Positions 20,162-29,447 of a DNA stretch of 64,000 bases are shown one piece after another (the first letter of the stretch is position 1; each line of letters begins with the position of its first letter). Under the pieces are notes generated by a model that did not search any database, was not told the origin of the DNA, and was given only the letters and a program-made list of their open reading frames with translations. The stretch comes from an uncultured bacterium (lineage in GTDB: Bacteria > Planctomycetota > JAJSAM01 > JAJVHW01). The DNA is taken from the NCBI GenBank assembly GCA_937996235.1, contig CALKVK010000035.1:382389-446388 (forward strand), written 5' to 3'. The position numbers were made by a program, and so were the translations under genes.

Positions 20162-22488
20162 ACGCGGAGCTGCGTCCCGTCCACGACCTGCTCGCCGCCG
20201 TGCGGCGCCGCCTGGCGGCCGCCCGTCGGCTGCGCGCGCTCGCCCTGTGCGCGTCCGGACTCGCGGTGTTCGTCGTCGCCTCGTTCGCGCTCGACCGGTC
20301 GCTCGACCTGCCGCTCGGCGTGCGCGTGGTGCACCTCGTGATCTCCGCGGTGGTGCTCGCGCTCTGGGCGCGCTTCGCGCTCGCCCCGCTGCGGCGTCGC
20401 GTCACCGACACGGAGCTCGCGCAGGCGGTCGAGGACGCGGTCCCCTCGCTGCAGGACCGCGTCGCGTCCGCGCTCGACTTCGAGCGCCGCCTCGACGCGC
20501 CCGGCGAGACCGAGTCGCCCGCGATGATGCGAGCGGTCATCCGCCAGGCGGCGTCGCACGTGGCGAGCATCGACGCCGGCGCGCTGGTCGATACCCGCCC
20601 CACGCGCCGCGCGACCCGCGCGGCGGCGGTCGCCGGCGCGGCGACCGTCGCGGTCGCGCTCGCCTTCCCGGCCGACTTCCTGCTCTGGATGCGGCGGGGG
20701 CTGCTGCTCCAGGACGTCGCGTGGCCGCGGCGCACGCACGTGACGGTGCTCGACTTCCCCGAGGGGACGAAGGCGATCGCCCGCGGCGACGACCTGCAGG
20801 TCGAGGCGCGCGTGGAGGGCGAGGTCCCCCGCGAGGTCGTCCTGCACTACGAGGAGCTCGAGTACCCGGAGGGCGACGGCGAGCCGGTGGTGAAGGCGCG
20901 CGACGCGCGGCGCATGGTGCCGGTCGACGAGACCGAGGACGCCGCGTCGGGCCGGTTCGCGTTCGCGTTCCGGGCCGTGTCCGCGTCGTTCCGGTTCTGG
21001 GTGACCGCGGGCGACGACGACGACGAGCTGCCGCAGTACGTGGTGCGCGCGCTCGTGCCGCCGCGTGTCGCGTCGATCACCGCGCACGTGCGGTACCCGG
21101 AGTACTCGCGGCTGCCCGAGGCGATCGTGCGGCAGCCCACGTTCGACGCGCTCGAGGGCGCGCACGTCACGCTCGACCTGCAGACGAACATGCGCGTGGC
21201 CGCCGCCAGCCTCGTCCCCGACGACGGCCCGGCGGAACAGCTGGCGGTCACCGGGCAGGCCGACACGCTCCGCATCGAGCTCGACGTGACGCGCGACCTG
21301 GCGTTCCACGTGCGGCTCGAGGCCGAGTCCGGCCAGCCGAACCGGGATGCCGACGACCGCTTCCTCATCCGTGCGCTGCGCGACGCCCCACCCGACGTGC
21401 GCGTGCTGTTCCCCCTCGGCCGCATCTACCGGACGCCGGGCGGCATCGTCCCGGTCAAGGCCGTGCTGCGCGACGACTACGGCCTCGCGACGGCGCAGGT
21501 GGAGGTCGTGACGGACAACGCGACGCTGCTCTCCACGCAGGTCTGGCCGCCGCAGGCGGGCGCCGCGCCGGCCGCCCCGCCGGAGTCTGCCGCGGAGCCG
21601 ACTCCCGCCATGCGGGCCGACGTGTACCTGCCGGTGACGCTCGGCGACCTGCGCGACGGCGACACGGCGCTCGTGAAGGCCGGCGACGTCCTGCGGGTGC
21701 AGGCCCGCGCTCTCGACCAGGGGCGGCACGAGACGGTCGCGCCCGACATCGTGATCGAGGTCCTCTCCGACGAGGACCTGCTCCGGCGTCTGGCGCAGCG
21801 CCAGGTGGCTCTGCGCGAGCAGCTGATGCAGCTCACCGCGCACCAGCGCCGGACGCTCGAGGGCATCCGGACGCTGCGCGGCGGCATCGGCGACGGCGCC
21901 CCGGTCGGCGCGCAGGTCGATCGCGGCGTCGAGCTGCAGGTCGAGCAGGGCCGCGTCACGGGCGAGATCCAGCAGTTCTGCCGCGGCGTGGAGCGCGTCT
22001 TCGACGCGTACGTGCTCAACCGCCTCGGCGCGGTGGTGACGGTGGACAAGCTGCTGCCGTTCTACGACGCGGCGCTGCGGCTCCCCGTCGACGACTCCGA
22101 GTCGGTGTTCGGGCCGGCGCTCTACGGCCCGGTGCTCGAGGCGAAGCGTGCGGGGCGGCTGTTCGACCCCGAGGAGATCGGCGCGCTGCTCGACATCCTC
22201 GACCTGGGCGACGAGGCCGGCGGCGAGCTCTCGCCGTCGGTCTACGAGTCGCTCCGTGTGTGGTCCGGCGACAGCGCCCGCCCCGAGTCGCTCGAGGAGG
22301 CGGAGCGGCGCGCCGTCGAGCTCGAGGCGAAGCTGCGCGAGATCGGCCGGCGCATGGACCGCTGGGAGACGTTGAACGAGTTGATCGAGCAGGCACGCCA
22401 GATCCGCGCACGGCAGCGCGAGCTCGCCGCGCCGCTCGACCCCGGCCTCGGCGGGGACCGGCGCAGCGAGCCAGGGAGGCAGCGATGA
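20158..22488 (+). CDS. DUF4175-like membrane protein
   Basis: This 776-residue protein starts at ATG 20158, overlapping the FecR stop. After an amphipathic start, two hydrophobic helices lie at about 23-40 and 56-78, followed by the TDTELAQAVEDAVPSLQDRVASAL segment typical of these proteins, and a third helix at about 155-175. The rest is presumably outside: beta-rich domains to about residue 530 (ARIEYPEY-like HVRYPEYSRLPEAI), then a long helical region with coiled-coil character to the end. Function is unknown. Relatives in other planctomycete-type genomes sit in MoxR/vWA clusters. It overlaps the following coiled-coil gene by four bases, and the two may form one filamentous complex. Confidence 0.78.
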   Translation: MNAELRPVHDLLAAVRRRLAAARRLRALALCASGLAVFVVASFALDRSLDLPLGVRVVHLVISAVVLALWARFALAPLRRRVTDTELAQAVEDAVPSLQDRVASALDFERRLDAPGETESPAMMRAVIRQAASHVASIDAGALVDTRPTRRATRAAAVAGAATVAVALAFPADFLLWMRRGLLLQDVAWPRRTHVTVLDFPEGTKAIARGDDLQVEARVEGEVPREVVLHYEELEYPEGDGEPVVKARDARRMVPVDETEDAASGRFAFAFRAVSASFRFWVTAGDDDDELPQYVVRALVPPRVASITAHVRYPEYSRLPEAIVRQPTFDALEGAHVTLDLQTNMRVAAASLVPDDGPAEQLAVTGQADTLRIELDVTRDLAFHVRLEAESGQPNRDADDRFLIRALRDAPPDVRVLFPLGRIYRTPGGIVPVKAVLRDDYGLATAQVEVVTDNATLLSTQVWPPQAGAAPAAPPESAAEPTPAMRADVYLPVTLGDLRDGDTALVKAGDVLRVQARALDQGRHETVAPDIVIEVLSDEDLLRRLAQRQVALREQLMQLTAHQRRTLEGIRTLRGGIGDGAPVGAQVDRGVELQVEQGRVTGEIQQFCRGVERVFDAYVLNRLGAVVTVDKLLPFYDAALRLPVDDSESVFGPALYGPVLEAKRAGRLFDPEEIGALLDILDLGDEAGGELSPSVYESLRVWSGDSARPESLEEAERRAVELEAKLREIGRRMDRWETLNELIEQARQIRARQRELAAPLDPGLGGDRRSEPGRQR

Positions 22489-25400
22489 TCCGCATCCGAC
22501 AGGCAGGTGGCCGACGCGTGGCGACGCTCGCGCTCCTTGCGGCGGCCGCCCTGGTCGCCGGGCGCGCGCCGCGCGCGGACGCGGACGACCAGACCGACGC
22601 GATCGCCGCATCGCGCTCGAACGACCAGCACTCGAACCTCCAGCAGTTCCAGGAGCTGGTCGTGCGCATGCGGTCGTTCGCCGCGCGCCTGCGCGAGAGC
22701 GGCTTCCCGGACAAGGCGGACGTCGTCGAGAAGGCCGTGCAGCTCGCCGACGAGCGGCGGATCGCCGCGAGCATGGAGGAGATCCGCGAGTACTTCGACG
22801 GCCACAAGTTCCAGCTCGCGACCGACCGCTCGCAGGCCGTGCAGCGCGATCTCGACGACCTGATCGCCGTCCTCGACCGCCGCAACACGACGGACGACAT
22901 CCAGCGCAAGCAGCGGGAGCTCGCGGAGGCGCGCAACCAGGTCGATGCGCTGCGCCGCGAGCAGGCGCGGCTGCAGGCCGAGACCGACGAGACGCGCTCG
23001 GCGCCGCGCGTCGACGAGAACATGCGCGACATCGACCGTGACCTGGCCGCGCTGCAGCAGCAGCTCGAGGCCGTCGAGGCGCAGCTCGGGGCGCGCGCCT
23101 CCGACGCCCGACGTCAGGCCGAGGAGCGGGCGCAGCGCGCCGGCGACCTCGCCCGGCAGCAGCAGGAGATCGCGGACCGCGCGCGGCGCGAGGGCGACGA
23201 GATCGACTCCGGTCTCGCCGACGCCGCCCGCGAGGCGGGGCGCCTCGCCGGCGAGGAGCAGGCGGAGCGCACGAAGCTCGACGCCGTGGCGGCGGCCGAG
23301 GAGGCTCTGCGCCGCATGGCGGCACTGCGCGCGCGCGCCGCAGAGGCCGCGGCACGGATCGCCGAGGTGCCTGGCGAGCGCCTGCGCACGGCGCGCACCG
23401 TCTCCGAGCTCGCGCGCGGCGCCGCCGACTCGATCGCGCGCACCGATCCGCGTCGCGACGGCGACGCCGACGCGCTCGAGCGCGAGGCGGCGCGGCTCGA
23501 GAAGGCGGTGCAGGACATCGACGACCGGCGCGCGTCCGCTCCGGACGACGCCGGCAGCGATGCGGAGCGCGAGATGGCGGCACTGCGCGAGGCGGCGCAG
23601 CGCGCCGCGGAGCAGGCGGCCGAGGCGGCGCGCGCCGCGCGTGCGTCGCAGGACGCGCGCGCGGCCGGCGATCGCGACGCGGCAGAGCAGGCGGCCGCGC
23701 GCAGCGCCGACGCGCGGGACTCCGCTGCGGCGGCCGCACGCGATCTCGCCGAGGCGGCGCAGGCGCTCGACGCGGCGCGGCAGGCGGCCGAGATCGCGCG
23801 GGCCGAGCGCGACGCCGCCGCGGAGGCGACGGAGACGGCGCGCCAGCTGGCCCAGGCCGGGCAGCGCTTCGGCGACGACACGGCGCGCGAGGCGGCGCAC
23901 CGCGCGGTCGATGCCGCGGTGCAGGCGGCGGCCGCACTCGACCGCGCCGCGCGCGGCCTCGACGTGGGCGATACGCAGGAGTCGAGCAGCCAGACCGCAC
24001 AGGCGGAGTCGAAGCTCGGCGAGGCCGCCGAGGCGCTGCGCGCGGCGGTCGGCGCCCTGCGTTCGAAGGACGACGGCGCGTTGGCGGCCGGACAGCGCGC
24101 CATGGCCGAGGCCGCGCGCAAGGTTGCGGAGGACGCGCGCGCCGCGGCGGCGGACGCAGAGGGCCTCTCGGGCGAACGTCAGCAGGCTGCCGAGGAGGGC
24201 GCATCGCAGGCGGAGCGCGCGGCGAACGCCGCTGCCGCGGCGGCGGAGGCCGCGGAGCGTGCGGCGGAGGCATCGCGCTCCGCGGCGGAGGCCGGCGCAT
24301 CGGACGAGGCGCAGACGGCGGCGGCCAACGAGGCGCGCCGCGCGGCGCAGGCCGCTGCGCAGGCGCGTCAGGCGCTCGCAGACGCGCAGGCACGCCTCGA
24401 GAAGGCGTCCGGGCAGGCCGCGAGCACGCAGCGCGTGGCCGACCCCGAGCGCGAGCTCGCGAGCGCCGCGCAGGAGCTCGCGCAGAAGATGCCGCCCGGC
24501 GAGGCGCGCGAGGCGCTCGAGAAGGCCGTGGAGGAGCTGCGCGCGGCGGCCCGTCGCGCGTCCGGCGGCGACGCGTCCGGCGCGACCGAGTCCGCCTCGG
24601 CGGCGCAGCAGGCGCTGGAGCAGGCGCAGCAGGCGGCCGAACGGTCGGCGGCCCAGGCGCGACAGGGCGAGCAGGACGCGGTGCGCGATCTCGAGCAGCG
24701 CCAGCGCGACCTCGAGCAGCAGGCGCGCATGCTCGAGGAGCGCATCCGGCAGCGCGCGGAGCAGCTCGCCGCCGCAGGCGAGTCCGAGTCGTCGCAGCGC
24801 GCGAAGTCCGCCGCCGAGGAGGCGTCGAACGCCGCGGAGGACATGCAGAACGCCGCGCAGAGCGCAGCGCAGGGCGACGCGCGCAGCTCCTCGTCCGCGC
24901 GCAACGAGGCGCGGCAGGCGCTGCAGCGCGCGCGCGACGCGCTGAACGACCCCGATCAGCAGCGCGAGGCGCAGGAGGAGCTGCGCAAGATCCGAGAGCA
25001 GCAGGCGCAGCTCGAGGAGCGCACGCGCGAGGCCGCGAAGGCGATGCAGCAGACGGCCGCGCAGTCGGCGACGCGCAGCGTCGGCTCGGCGGCCGACGAG
25101 ATGAACGACGCCGAGCAGCGCCTCGACGAGAACGACCCCGAGCGCGCGGCCGAGGACCAGCAGCAGGCGCAGCAGTACCTCGACCAGGCCGACGAGGAGC
25201 TCGCGCGCGAGCAGCAGCGCTACCAGCAGCTCCAGGCGGAGGAGGCGCTCTACCGCCTCGAGCAGGAGCTGGCGAAGGCGAGCGAGCAGCAGCGGGCGCT
25301 GCTCGGCGCGACGAAGTCGCTGTGGGACGAGCGCGGCGAGGAGGACAGCTTCTCGCGCAGCCAGCGCATCAAGATGCGTGCTCTCGCAGGGGAACAGGAG

Positions 25401-25937
25401 CAGCTCGGGACGACCGTCGCCCCGGTCGCGCAGGCGGTCGAGGACGAGGGCGCCCCGGTCTTCGGTCCGATGCTGCGCGGCGTGAAGGACGACATGGACA
25501 CCGCGGCGGACCTGCTCCGGCGGCTCGAGCCGGGGGAGTTCTGCCAGGGCATCCAGTCCGACGTCGTCGCGCGGCTCGACGAGCTGCGCGAGGCGCTGCG
25601 CGTCGAACGCCAGCAGCGCAATCAGCAGCAGGGACAGCAACAGCAGCAGCAGCAGGGGCAGCAGCGCAACACTCTCGTGAACCCGGTCGCCGAGCTGCGC
25701 CAGCTCCGCCAGCTCCAGATCCACGTGAGCGAGGAGCTCGCCCGGCTGCAGGGACAGGGCCTGCCCGACGACCCGTCCAAGCTGACGCCGCTCCAGAAGG
25801 CGCGGCTCGACCGGCTCGCCCACAAGCAGGGCGAGCTGCGCGCGATGTGGCGCGACTTCGCGAAGAACGTCGGGATCGACGAGTCCGTCTTCGACACCGA
25901 GCCGTCGGAGCAGGGCGAACCCCAGGAGAGCCGCTGA
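22485..25937 (+). CDS. giant exported Ala-rich coiled-coil protein
   Basis: This 1,150-residue protein begins with a signal peptide (residues 1-32, LALLAAAALVAG core). Residues 35-130 form a globular helical start (FQELVVRMRSFAARLRESGFPDKADVVEKA). Residues 135-1000 are almost unbroken heptads rich in Ala, Glu, Gln, Arg and Asp, without Pro or aromatic residues over long stretches. A Gln tract encoded at 25621-25663 precedes a conserved-looking C-terminus (LRQLQIHVSEELARLQGQ, KLTPLQKARLDRLAHKQGEL). Such length would give a rod over 100 nm if fully extended. No enzymatic motif is seen. It may bridge or brace envelope layers; this is inference from shape only. ATGA-type overlaps at both ends tie it to its neighbours. 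Confidence 0.8.
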   Translation: MIRIRQAGGRRVATLALLAAAALVAGRAPRADADDQTDAIAASRSNDQHSNLQQFQELVVRMRSFAARLRESGFPDKADVVEKAVQLADERRIAASMEEIREYFDGHKFQLATDRSQAVQRDLDDLIAVLDRRNTTDDIQRKQRELAEARNQVDALRREQARLQAETDETRSAPRVDENMRDIDRDLAALQQQLEAVEAQLGARASDARRQAEERAQRAGDLARQQQEIADRARREGDEIDSGLADAAREAGRLAGEEQAERTKLDAVAAAEEALRRMAALRARAAEAAARIAEVPGERLRTARTVSELARGAADSIARTDPRRDGDADALEREAARLEKAVQDIDDRRASAPDDAGSDAEREMAALREAAQRAAEQAAEAARAARASQDARAAGDRDAAEQAAARSADARDSAAAAARDLAEAAQALDAARQAAEIARAERDAAAEATETARQLAQAGQRFGDDTAREAAHRAVDAAVQAAAALDRAARGLDVGDTQESSSQTAQAESKLGEAAEALRAAVGALRSKDDGALAAGQRAMAEAARKVAEDARAAAADAEGLSGERQQAAEEGASQAERAANAAAAAAEAAERAAEASRSAAEAGASDEAQTAAANEARRAAQAAAQARQALADAQARLEKASGQAASTQRVADPERELASAAQELAQKMPPGEAREALEKAVEELRAAARRASGGDASGATESASAAQQALEQAQQAAERSAAQARQGEQDAVRDLEQRQRDLEQQARMLEERIRQRAEQLAAAGESESSQRAKSAAEEASNAAEDMQNAAQSAAQGDARSSSSARNEARQALQRARDALNDPDQQREAQEELRKIREQQAQLEERTREAAKAMQQTAAQSATRSVGSAADEMNDAEQRLDENDPERAAEDQQQAQQYLDQADEELAREQQRYQQLQAEEALYRLEQELAKASEQQRALLGATKSLWDERGEEDSFSRSQRIKMRALAGEQEQLGTTVAPVAQAVEDEGAPVFGPMLRGVKDDMDTAADLLRRLEPGEFCQGIQSDVVARLDELREALRVERQQRNQQQGQQQQQQQGQQRNTLVNPVAELRQLRQLQIHVSEELARLQGQGLPDDPSKLTPLQKARLDRLAHKQGELRAMWRDFAKNVGIDESVFDTEPSEQGEPQESR

Positions 25938-26959
25938 TGCGCACCCCCGCCATGAACTTGCGCGCTGCCCGAGCTCGGCGCGGCCTTCCCCGCGTCGCGC
26001 TCGGCGCGCTGCTCGCGAGCGTCCTCTCCGGTGCGGCCGGCCCCGCCCTCGCCCAGGACTCCGGAGGCCCGTCGCCGCAGGAGATCCAGGAGAAGATCCG
26101 CGAGATCGAGCGGCTGATGAAGGTCGCAGAAGGCGCGTTGGCGCGCTCGACCGGGACGGCGGCGACGAGCTCCGCCGCCGAGGACGCACGCAGGAAGCTC
26201 GAGGAGCTGATCGACCGGCGCGCCCAGGCCGAGACCGGGCGCTCCGCCGAGAAGTTGCGGAGCGAGGCGGCCGGCGGCTCGGCCGAGGCCGCGGAGGCGC
26301 TGCGGCGCATCACGGAAGCGGCGCGGAGCGAGGCCGCGACGAGCGCACACGACAGCGCCGCGCGGATCGACGAGCTGCTCCGGCAGCGCGCGCAGCAGCA
26401 GACCGGGAAGTCGGCCGACGAGCTGCGCCGCGAGGCCGAGAGCGGCTCTGCCGAGGCCGCGGAGACGCTGCGGCGTCTCATGGAGGAGGCGAAGTCGGAG
26501 GCGCAGCGGGCGGCCGAAGCGATCGACGAGGTGCTGCGCTCGGGCGGTCAGGCGGCCGGCGGCGCGGGCGACGGCATCCGCAAGCTCCTCGACGAGACGC
26601 AGTCGAGCGGCGACCAGGTCCGCGCGGGGATCGAGTGGCTGCTCGAGAACGCGGTCTCGCAGGGCTCCTCGGGTGGCGGCGGCGGCCAGCAGCACCAGCA
26701 GCGCGAGAAGGAGCCGCAGTCGCCGAAGGAGGACGAGCCGAAGGACGATCCGGCGAAGCGCGACCCGACGCCGCCGCAGAACGAGCGCGACCCGCCCAAC
26801 ACGCCGCCGGACGAGCAGTGGATCATGTCGCTGCCGGACGAGCAGCGGAAGGCGTACGAGTCGCGCGACTGGGACGCGATCCCGCCGCGCTGGCGCGCGA
26901 TCATGCGCGCGTGGACGATCAAGATGGCGACCGACCTCGAGGAGGGCACGCGGCGGTGA
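25937..26959 (+). CDS. exported repeat protein with acidic/proline linker
   Basis: This 340-residue protein starts at the ATG sharing its first base with the preceding stop. A signal peptide ends near ALAQ40. Residues 86-133 and 142-189 are two copies of a 48-residue helical repeat (about 60 percent identical; each holds a TGxSAxxLRxEA and a GSAEAAExLRR motif), and residues 190-245 look like a partial third. Residues 253-305 are a charged, Pro/Lys/Glu-rich linker. The C-terminal 35 residues contain DEQWIMSLPDEQRKAYESRDWDAIPPRW, a compact segment found at the end of several planctomycete exported proteins. Function is unknown. It is coupled by a GTGA overlap to the second squalene-cyclase-like gene. 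Confidence 0.75.
   Translation: MRTPAMNLRAARARRGLPRVALGALLASVLSGAAGPALAQDSGGPSPQEIQEKIREIERLMKVAEGALARSTGTAATSSAAEDARRKLEELIDRRAQAETGRSAEKLRSEAAGGSAEAAEALRRITEAARSEAATSAHDSAARIDELLRQRAQQQTGKSADELRREAESGSAEAAETLRRLMEEAKSEAQRAAEAIDEVLRSGGQAAGGAGDGIRKLLDETQSSGDQVRAGIEWLLENAVSQGSSGGGGGQQHQQREKEPQSPKEDEPKDDPAKRDPTPPQNERDPPNTPPDEQWIMSLPDEQRKAYESRDWDAIPPRWRAIMRAWTIKMATDLEEGTRR
26192..26335 (+). repeat. 48-codon intragenic repeat, copy 1
   Basis: This encodes residues 86-133 of the exported repeat protein, from RKLEELIDRR to the SEA that closes the unit. Copy 2 begins 168 bp downstream with the same register and the same GSAEAAE core. Confidence 0.7.
26360..26503 (+). repeat. 48-codon intragenic repeat, copy 2
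   Basis: This encodes residues 142-189, from ARIDELLRQR to SEA. Conserved positions include the ELL/ELI core, TGKS/TGRS and the GSAEAAE block. The two copies probably arose by internal duplication and have since diverged. Confidence 0.7.
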
Positions 26960-28203
26960 GACGCGGCCCGGCGCCGTACGGAACGTGGACCGCGCGCGTC
27001 GCGCTGCTGCTCGCGGGCGCGCTGCTGCTCGCCCCACGCGACTCCGCCGCCGCGCAGTCGCGCACGACGCCGGCCCCCGCCACGAACCCGCTCGTCAGCC
27101 AGGCGCAGCGGCGCGGCATCGAACGCGGCCTCGCCTGGATCGCAGCCGCCCAGCAGCCCGGCGGCCACTGGGGCGAGGAGGAGGGCACGAAGATCGCCGA
27201 CACGGCGCTCAGCGTTCTGGCGCTGATGGCCGGCGGCAACACCGTCGGACCGGGTCGCGCGATCCGCGGACCCGACGGTGAGATCCGCGCCCAGGGGCCC
27301 CCGCAGCTCCGCGGCCCCTACGCGCGCCAGGTGCTCGAGGGCGTGCGCTACCTCGCGCGCAAGGCGTGGGAGGACGTGCCGGGCCGGCCGAAGGGTTACA
27401 TCCAGGACGACAAGGTCTCGCGGATGCACGGGCACGGCTTCGCCACGCTCGCGCTCGCCGAGGCCTGCGGCCCGCTCGGCGGCGGCGACATCGCCGCGAT
27501 CCGCAGGCGCCTCGCCCAGGACGGCGTGGACGCGTCGCAGCTCTCGCTCTCCGACCAGGTGCGGTACGGGCTGCAGCGTGCCGTCGACCTGACGGAGCGC
27601 GCGCAGGACCCGGACTCGGGCGGCTGGCTCTACGACCCGTATCCCAACGGACACGAGGGCTCGATGACGGTCACGCAGATCGCCGCGCTGCGCGCCGCGC
27701 AGGACGTGGGCGTCAGCGTGAGCGGCGTCGTGCTGCGGCGCGCCTGCCAGTACGTGCGCGACTCGCAGGTGCTCGAGAGCCGCGAGCTCTACGGCGGCTT
27801 CGCGTACCAGAAGAACGCGCGCGGGCGCGTCTCGTACGCGCTCACCGCGGCGGCGCTGACGACGTTCTTCGGACTCGGCCGCTACGGCATCGAGAAGGAC
27901 GACGCGACGCTGATCGAGCGCGGCATGAACTACCTCGACGACCACTTCGACGAGGCGCTCCACGACACGCAGTGGTTCTACTACGGGCTCTTCTACGGCG
28001 CCCAGGCGATCTACCAGGACGACAACCCCCGCCGCCTCTCGCAGCAGTGGCCGCGGCTGCGCGATCGCGTGCTGCGCGAACAGAACGCGGACGGCTCGTT
28101 CGATCCCGTGAACAACGACCGCAGCCGCGAGTACGCGACGGCGATGGGCTGCCTGATCCTGCAGGTCCCGCTGGAGACGCTGCCCATCTTCCAGCGGCAC
28201 TAG
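26956..28203 (+). CDS. squalene-cyclase/prenyltransferase-like repeat protein (copy 2)
   Basis: This 415-residue exported protein has a GTG start overlapping the previous stop (GTGA). The signal peptide runs to about residue 34 (ARVALLLAGALLLAPRDSAAAQ). Toroid repeats include RGLAWIAAAQQPGGHWGEEEG, DTALSVLALMAGG, SMTVTQIAALRAAQDVGVSVS and YALTAAALTTFFGLGRYG. It is paralogous to the protein at 16384-17598, sharing repeat order, the QNxDGSF-type turn and the LPIFQR end. The cyclase DxDD motif is absent, so enzyme activity is doubtful and a binding role is as likely. It ends the long plus-strand block. Its TAG lies inside the palindrome CTAG, which also serves as the stop of the convergent methyltransferase gene. 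Confidence 0.85.
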   Translation: MRRGPAPYGTWTARVALLLAGALLLAPRDSAAAQSRTTPAPATNPLVSQAQRRGIERGLAWIAAAQQPGGHWGEEEGTKIADTALSVLALMAGGNTVGPGRAIRGPDGEIRAQGPPQLRGPYARQVLEGVRYLARKAWEDVPGRPKGYIQDDKVSRMHGHGFATLALAEACGPLGGGDIAAIRRRLAQDGVDASQLSLSDQVRYGLQRAVDLTERAQDPDSGGWLYDPYPNGHEGSMTVTQIAALRAAQDVGVSVSGVVLRRACQYVRDSQVLESRELYGGFAYQKNARGRVSYALTAAALTTFFGLGRYGIEKDDATLIERGMNYLDDHFDEALHDTQWFYYGLFYGAQAIYQDDNPRRLSQQWPRLRDRVLREQNADGSFDPVNNDRSREYATAMGCLILQVPLETLPIFQRH

Positions 28204-29447
28204 CTAGAGAGCACGCGCGCGACGACGTGCTTCAGGTAGCGCCCCTCGGGCGCCGCCGTCGTCCAGGGGTGGTCCGGGGCCTGGCCGCCGACGTAGAGCA
28301 CCTGGACGCGGCGCCGCGCACGCAGCGCCGTGTCGCGCAGCATGCGCAGGAACTCCTGCTCCTCGAGCACGCCGGTGCACGAGGACGTGGCCAGGATGCC
28401 GCCCGGCGCGACGACCTCGATGGCACGCAGGTTCAGCTCGGCGTACCCGCGCAGCGCGCCCGGCAGCTCGCGCCGGGACGTCGCGAAACGCGGCGGATCC
28501 ACCGAGACCGCGTCGAAGCGCTCGGGCGACTCGGCGAGCGCGCGCAGCGCGTCGAACCCGTCGCCCTCGCGCGCCTCGAGGCGCTCCGCGACGGCGTTGC
28601 GCGCGGCGTTCTCGCGCAGGCGCGCGAGTGCGCGCGCGGAGACGTCGATGGCCAGCGCGCCCGTGGCGCCGCCGACGAGCGCGGACAGGCCGAAGCCGCC
28701 GGTTCCGCTGAACACGTCGAGCACGCGCCGTCCGCGCGCGAGCGCGGCGAAGCGCGCGCGGTTGTCGCGCTGATCCAGGAACAGGCCGGTCTTCTGGCCG
28801 TGCGCGAGGTCCACGAGGTGCCGCACGCCGTTCTCGACCACCTCGACGTCGTCGGGCGGCGCCTCGCCCGCGAGTCGTCCCCCACCGGGGTGGAAGCCCT
28901 CGCGCTTCGCGAACTCGGCCGCCGGGCGCTCGACGACGCCGCGGGCACCGAGCGCGGCGAGGAGCGCCTCCGCCAGCGCGCCGCGACGGTCGGCCGCGGC
29001 GCGCGTCGTGACCTGCAGCACGACGTGGTCGCCGTAGCGATCCGCCACGACACCGGGCAGCTGGTCGCCCACGCCGTGCACGACGCGCCACGCGCTCGCG
29101 ACGTCGTCGAGCCGCAGGACCTCGCGCCGCAGCCGCACCGCCTGCCGCACGCGCCGGGCGAGGAAGGCGGCGTCGATCGGGCCGGGCGTGCGCCGGTAGA
29201 TGCGGACGCGCACGGCCGAGCTGCCGTTCCAGACGCCGCGCCCGATGAAGCGGCCGCGCGCATCCACGACGTCCACCTCGTCACCGTCGCCGGGTACGCC
29301 TTCGACAGCCGTGATCGCCCCCTCGTAGACGTCCGGGTGCCCCGCCCAGGCCGGGCGGGCGCGGCCCTCCGCGAGCACGACGCGCACCCCCTCCCCCGCG
29401 TACGGCGCGTCGGAGGTCGGCTCCACGGGCGTCTCGTCCGAACTCAT
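28200..29447 (-). CDS. RlmI-like class I rRNA methyltransferase
   Basis: This 415-residue enzyme probably methylates a cytosine or guanine of 23S rRNA using S-adenosylmethionine. The ATG at 29447 overlaps the stop of the upstream membrane-protein gene. Residues 20-110 form a PUA-like RNA-binding domain (GHPDVYEGAI, GRFIGRGVWNGSSAVRVRI). Residues 110-215 form the middle EEHEH-type domain. The Rossmann domain has the SAM site VLDVFSGTGGFGLSAL near 265 and the catalytic motif VDPPRFATS near 330, followed by ATSSCTGVL. The preceding DLAHGQKTGLFLDQRDNR block is the RlmI/RlmK hallmark. Length and domain order are normal. Convergent with the squalene-cyclase-like gene, sharing four bases. Confidence 0.92.
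   Translation of the reverse strand: MSSDETPVEPTSDAPYAGEGVRVVLAEGRARPAWAGHPDVYEGAITAVEGVPGDGDEVDVVDARGRFIGRGVWNGSSAVRVRIYRRTPGPIDAAFLARRVRQAVRLRREVLRLDDVASAWRVVHGVGDQLPGVVADRYGDHVVLQVTTRAAADRRGALAEALLAALGARGVVERPAAEFAKREGFHPGGGRLAGEAPPDDVEVVENGVRHLVDLAHGQKTGLFLDQRDNRARFAALARGRRVLDVFSGTGGFGLSALVGGATGALAIDVSARALARLRENAARNAVAERLEAREGDGFDALRALAESPERFDAVSVDPPRFATSRRELPGALRGYAELNLRAIEVVAPGGILATSSCTGVLEEQEFLRMLRDTALRARRRVQVLYVGGQAPDHPWTTAAPEGRYLKHVVARVLSS

Noticed and set aside
25621..25663. CAG-type repeat tract
   Set aside because: It encodes a Gln stretch inside the coiled-coil gene and is interrupted; no sign of a mobile or CRISPR repeat.
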